A stretch of 64,000 nucleotides of DNA from Gelatoporia subvermispora B (lineage: Eukaryota; Basidiomycota; Agaricomycetes; Polyporales; Gelatoporiaceae), in the NCBI GenBank assembly GCA_000320605.2, contig KB445797.1, forward strand, positions 1,448,473 through 1,512,472, given 5' to 3'. The notes beneath the pieces are model-generated. The model was not told the origin of the DNA. It made no database searches and saw nothing but the letters and a program-made list of their open reading frames with translations. Positions 59,912 to 64,000 of the stretch are shown one piece after another. Position numbers and translations under genes: made by a program. Within the stretch, counting starts at the first letter, position 1. Each line of letters begins with the position of its first letter.

Positions 59912-61569
59912 TCGGTGCCCGTCCTTGTTCTTCCACATTGTTGTTGCTGCCCTGTTGCATTGTATCACTGTTTTCATCACGTTTCGGATTCAGCTGTGAC
60001 CATACTCGATCCAGGAACCCACTTCTATGTGCTCGACTCCAAGCATGATAATCGCGGTAGGGCTGTGTTTGGACACACCAGTCGGCACTCCGGTCAAAGA
60101 TGAACACTGCAAACCCACCAGGCAGCTCCGGTAACAATGACATCTTCACAACGCTCGCGTGACGATCATCGACGATCGAAATAATCAGAGCCGATGGACT
60201 CCCACGGACGTGGCTTCGAGACCTTAACGCTGCCGCGGCCCTGCACTTCAATGTCTCCCACGTCCGCAGCGCGCTTCACGGCCGAGACCGAATCGCCCGC
60301 CAACAGCATCGCGACCCAAACCAACAAGATATGGAAATGCCGCCTCCAAAACCGTCTCTCTTCCCCCAACTTCGGATTGCCCTAGGCCTGTCAAAGTTAG
60401 ATCATCACTCAAGCTGACGGTGGTCAAAGGACGATCTCAGTTGTTGATTGATCTCTGCGCCTGCGCTTTCGTATAGGCTCTAACCACTGGCAACACGCAT
60501 TGAACTTGTGATCGTGGCTGCTCATCGTCCATTCCGCATCACGAGTCAACTGGCCGTCAGATACCACGCGCAAATAAGCCGATGGGCAACATCTCGACTC
60601 CTATGGCTTCCTGGGCAACGTGCATCGTTATCGCGCCGATGCATGACTTTGTGCTACTACTCTGTTGCAGACCTCTGGACCGCCGGGCAGGTGGGTGCTG
60701 ATACGCCACAGCGTCTCATATCAGTTAGTGGCAGTCGCATGGTGGATAGATAGCTTCTATAAACCCCTCGGGGGTCTGACAAGGGATGACTTGACGTTTG
60801 TCAGATCGCATAGGAGCGCAACGTCAGTGATGGCGCTCCCGCCCGCAGTAAGACAATGACTACGTGGAGCGTCTGCGCACGTCCCCGTCAACAGATGGGC
60901 ACGTCGGTACTCTCTTGGAACGCTTACTGTCGGGCAGCGCAGCTTGCACTTGTCGCGCTGGGCTCTTTCGTACTGACTCGGCTGTCTTCGATATCACTGC
61001 GTCACTGAGGCGAGATCTCAGTACTGACTTCTTGCCCTATGCATGCTCCGGGCTTTATCGAAATACATACACTTGCACTCTATTTGGAGCAGCTGCGCCT
61101 TTTGGGCCCGGGTATAGAGTGATGACTGCACGTGTCCTTCTGGCCGAGGACCTTACGACGCCTCCGGGTGGGAGGGCTCTTGGTCGCACACATTACATTC
61201 CGTATCTTCGACGGGCGTCAGCAACAGTGGCGCTGCCGGCGGGAGCGATATCTATGCTGCCTGCACTGCCGTCGTGCCCTGCCTGCCTTTTGGAGCTATC
61301 GATCCTAATATACCCACGGTGGTTCTCCTGTCTGCAGACCCTGATCTAGGCATAACGCAGCATCACCTGAGCTCTTTCGCTGCCGCAGCATGTTTGCTTA
61401 TTGCGGCGCCCCGCGCTTGCCGGTCGTTCTCGGAAATGCCTGTATGCCTCGGGCTGTGAGTCACCGCAGGCTGAGTACGCCCCGCCTTCCGAGCAGGAGG
61501 CGGGGCTGCGTATAAGAGGCATTGCGGGTGCGACATGGCAGACCACGATCCTCCGTGATCTCTCGCGCC
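59912..61569. other. 1.65-kb region without recognised genes
   Basis: The longest ORF, 60864-61349 (+, 161 codons), has no known motif and no obvious splice partners. Others (59799-60251, minus) overlap the membrane gene and look like shadows. No repeats with clear ends were found. Confidence 0.4.
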
Positions 61570-62188
61570 ATGTCTACATACGCCTACACCTCACCCTCTG
61601 GCTCAAAGCACGCTCAGTACTACCCGAGCCCCCCTCACACCTCTGGCCCATTACCACACTACACTGGCACGTCATACCCCACCAGTCCGTCTCAATTACC
61701 CCCAATACCCCCCAACTGGCAACCCTCCACACCCTGGATGGCTCCTGTGCCTCTCCCAACACTACCTGAGGATCAGCAGCTTGCTCATGTTGGTACCGCT
61801 ACTGCGGGTGCTTACTGAGACTCGAAGCTTACTGTCTACTCTCACCAGTACCACACACAACTCTCGGCTTGTAAAGGCGACCCCACTGCCTACAAACGTG
61901 CCCAGCGCGACATCCAGCACCTTGAAGCTCAGCTAGCAGAGCGAGCGAACGCACAGCAGGCGATCATTCATGACGCGCACACGCGTGCACGAATCCCTGA
62001 GAAGTCCACCACGCCCGCCGCCGAGACGCAGCGCCACTACAGCGCATCCCACTCTCACCGCCACGCAGCCCACGCTCTCCCGAGCCCACCACCAAGCCCA
62101 CACCGCCCACATGGTGAGCCGCCTTCCCTCCACCGTCACGTCCTGCCACTGACTGACTTGCGTTGCAGTGCCTCTGAGAGCGTATGAT
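61570..62188 (+). pseudogene. Proline-rich ORF interrupted by one in-frame TGA
   Basis: The frame starts at ATG 61570 (MSTYAYTSPSGSKHAQYY) and is Pro/Ser/Tyr-rich. It meets TGA at 61816-61818, then stays open in the same frame to about 62,187. The second part has a helical stretch with heptad-like spacing (YKRAQRDIQHLEAQLAERAN) and then a His/Pro-rich end. One change of TGA to TGG would give about 205 codons. I do not recognise the family. An intron over the stop, or chance openness in this GC-rich stretch, are alternatives. Confidence 0.35.

Positions 62189-64000
<1,812 letters not shown>

Noticed and set aside
60864..61349. Plus-strand ORF of 161 codons as a possible gene
   Set aside because: No motif, no splice partner, unusual composition and no support from neighbours; left as gene-free sequence.

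Overview
The window looks like nuclear DNA of a mushroom-forming basidiomycete (Agaricomycetes, probably a wood-associated polypore or relative). The grounds are genes broken by many short introns of about 45-60 bases with GT..AG ends, four FunK1-type fungal protein kinase loci, and basidiomycete-like forms of ORC3, a WH1-CRIB protein, a KRE9/KNH1-type GPI protein and a class of large cyclin-domain proteins. The genus cannot be fixed from the sequence alone. Exon joins are my own readings of frame and splice sites; no search was run.

Layout, left to right. 1.1-3.6 kb: intact FunK1 kinase (+). 4.9-7.5 kb: RNase III protein (-) with one active-looking and one dead RNase III domain plus a tail with repeated SRWD motifs. 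7.7-10.0 kb: cytochrome P450 (-). 10.9-13.8 kb: cyclin-domain protein (+). 13.9-15.9 kb: secreted carboxylesterase (-). 16.9-18.4 kb: unrecognised protein (-). 18.9-22.0 kb: Trm4/NSUN2 tRNA m5C methyltransferase (-). 23.5-24.5 kb: WH1-CRIB protein (+). 25.0-27.5 kb: FunK1 pseudogene (-). 29.2-32.0 kb: alternative NADH dehydrogenase (-).

The accessory core is 33.5-49 kb. It carries the order FunK1 (+), ankyrin protein (-), ORC3 (+) twice. In the first block the ankyrin gene and ORC3 are intact and a decayed PIF1-like helicase lies between them. In the second block FunK1 is intact but the ankyrin and ORC3 copies are broken. The first halves of the two FunK1 copies are almost identical, intron included, while their last exons differ a great deal, which suggests gene conversion on top of an older duplication.

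The right side holds a GPI-anchored surface protein (49.3-50.6 kb, -), a Ser/Thr kinase (51.3-53.7 kb, -), RNA polymerase III subunit RPC6 (54.0-55.8 kb, -), a 119-bp MITE-like element (56.8 kb), a salicylate-hydroxylase-like FAD monooxygenase (57.2-58.7 kb, +), a small membrane protein (59.0-59.9 kb, +), a broken proline-rich ORF (61.6-62.2 kb) and the start of GDP-L-fucose synthase (62.8 kb to the window end, +).

The best candidate for something undescribed is the RNase III gene. It pairs a competent and a degenerate RNase III domain in one chain without helicase or PAZ, and adds SRWD motifs resembling the UHM-ligand motifs of splicing factors. This would fit a nuclease that docks onto spliceosomal proteins.
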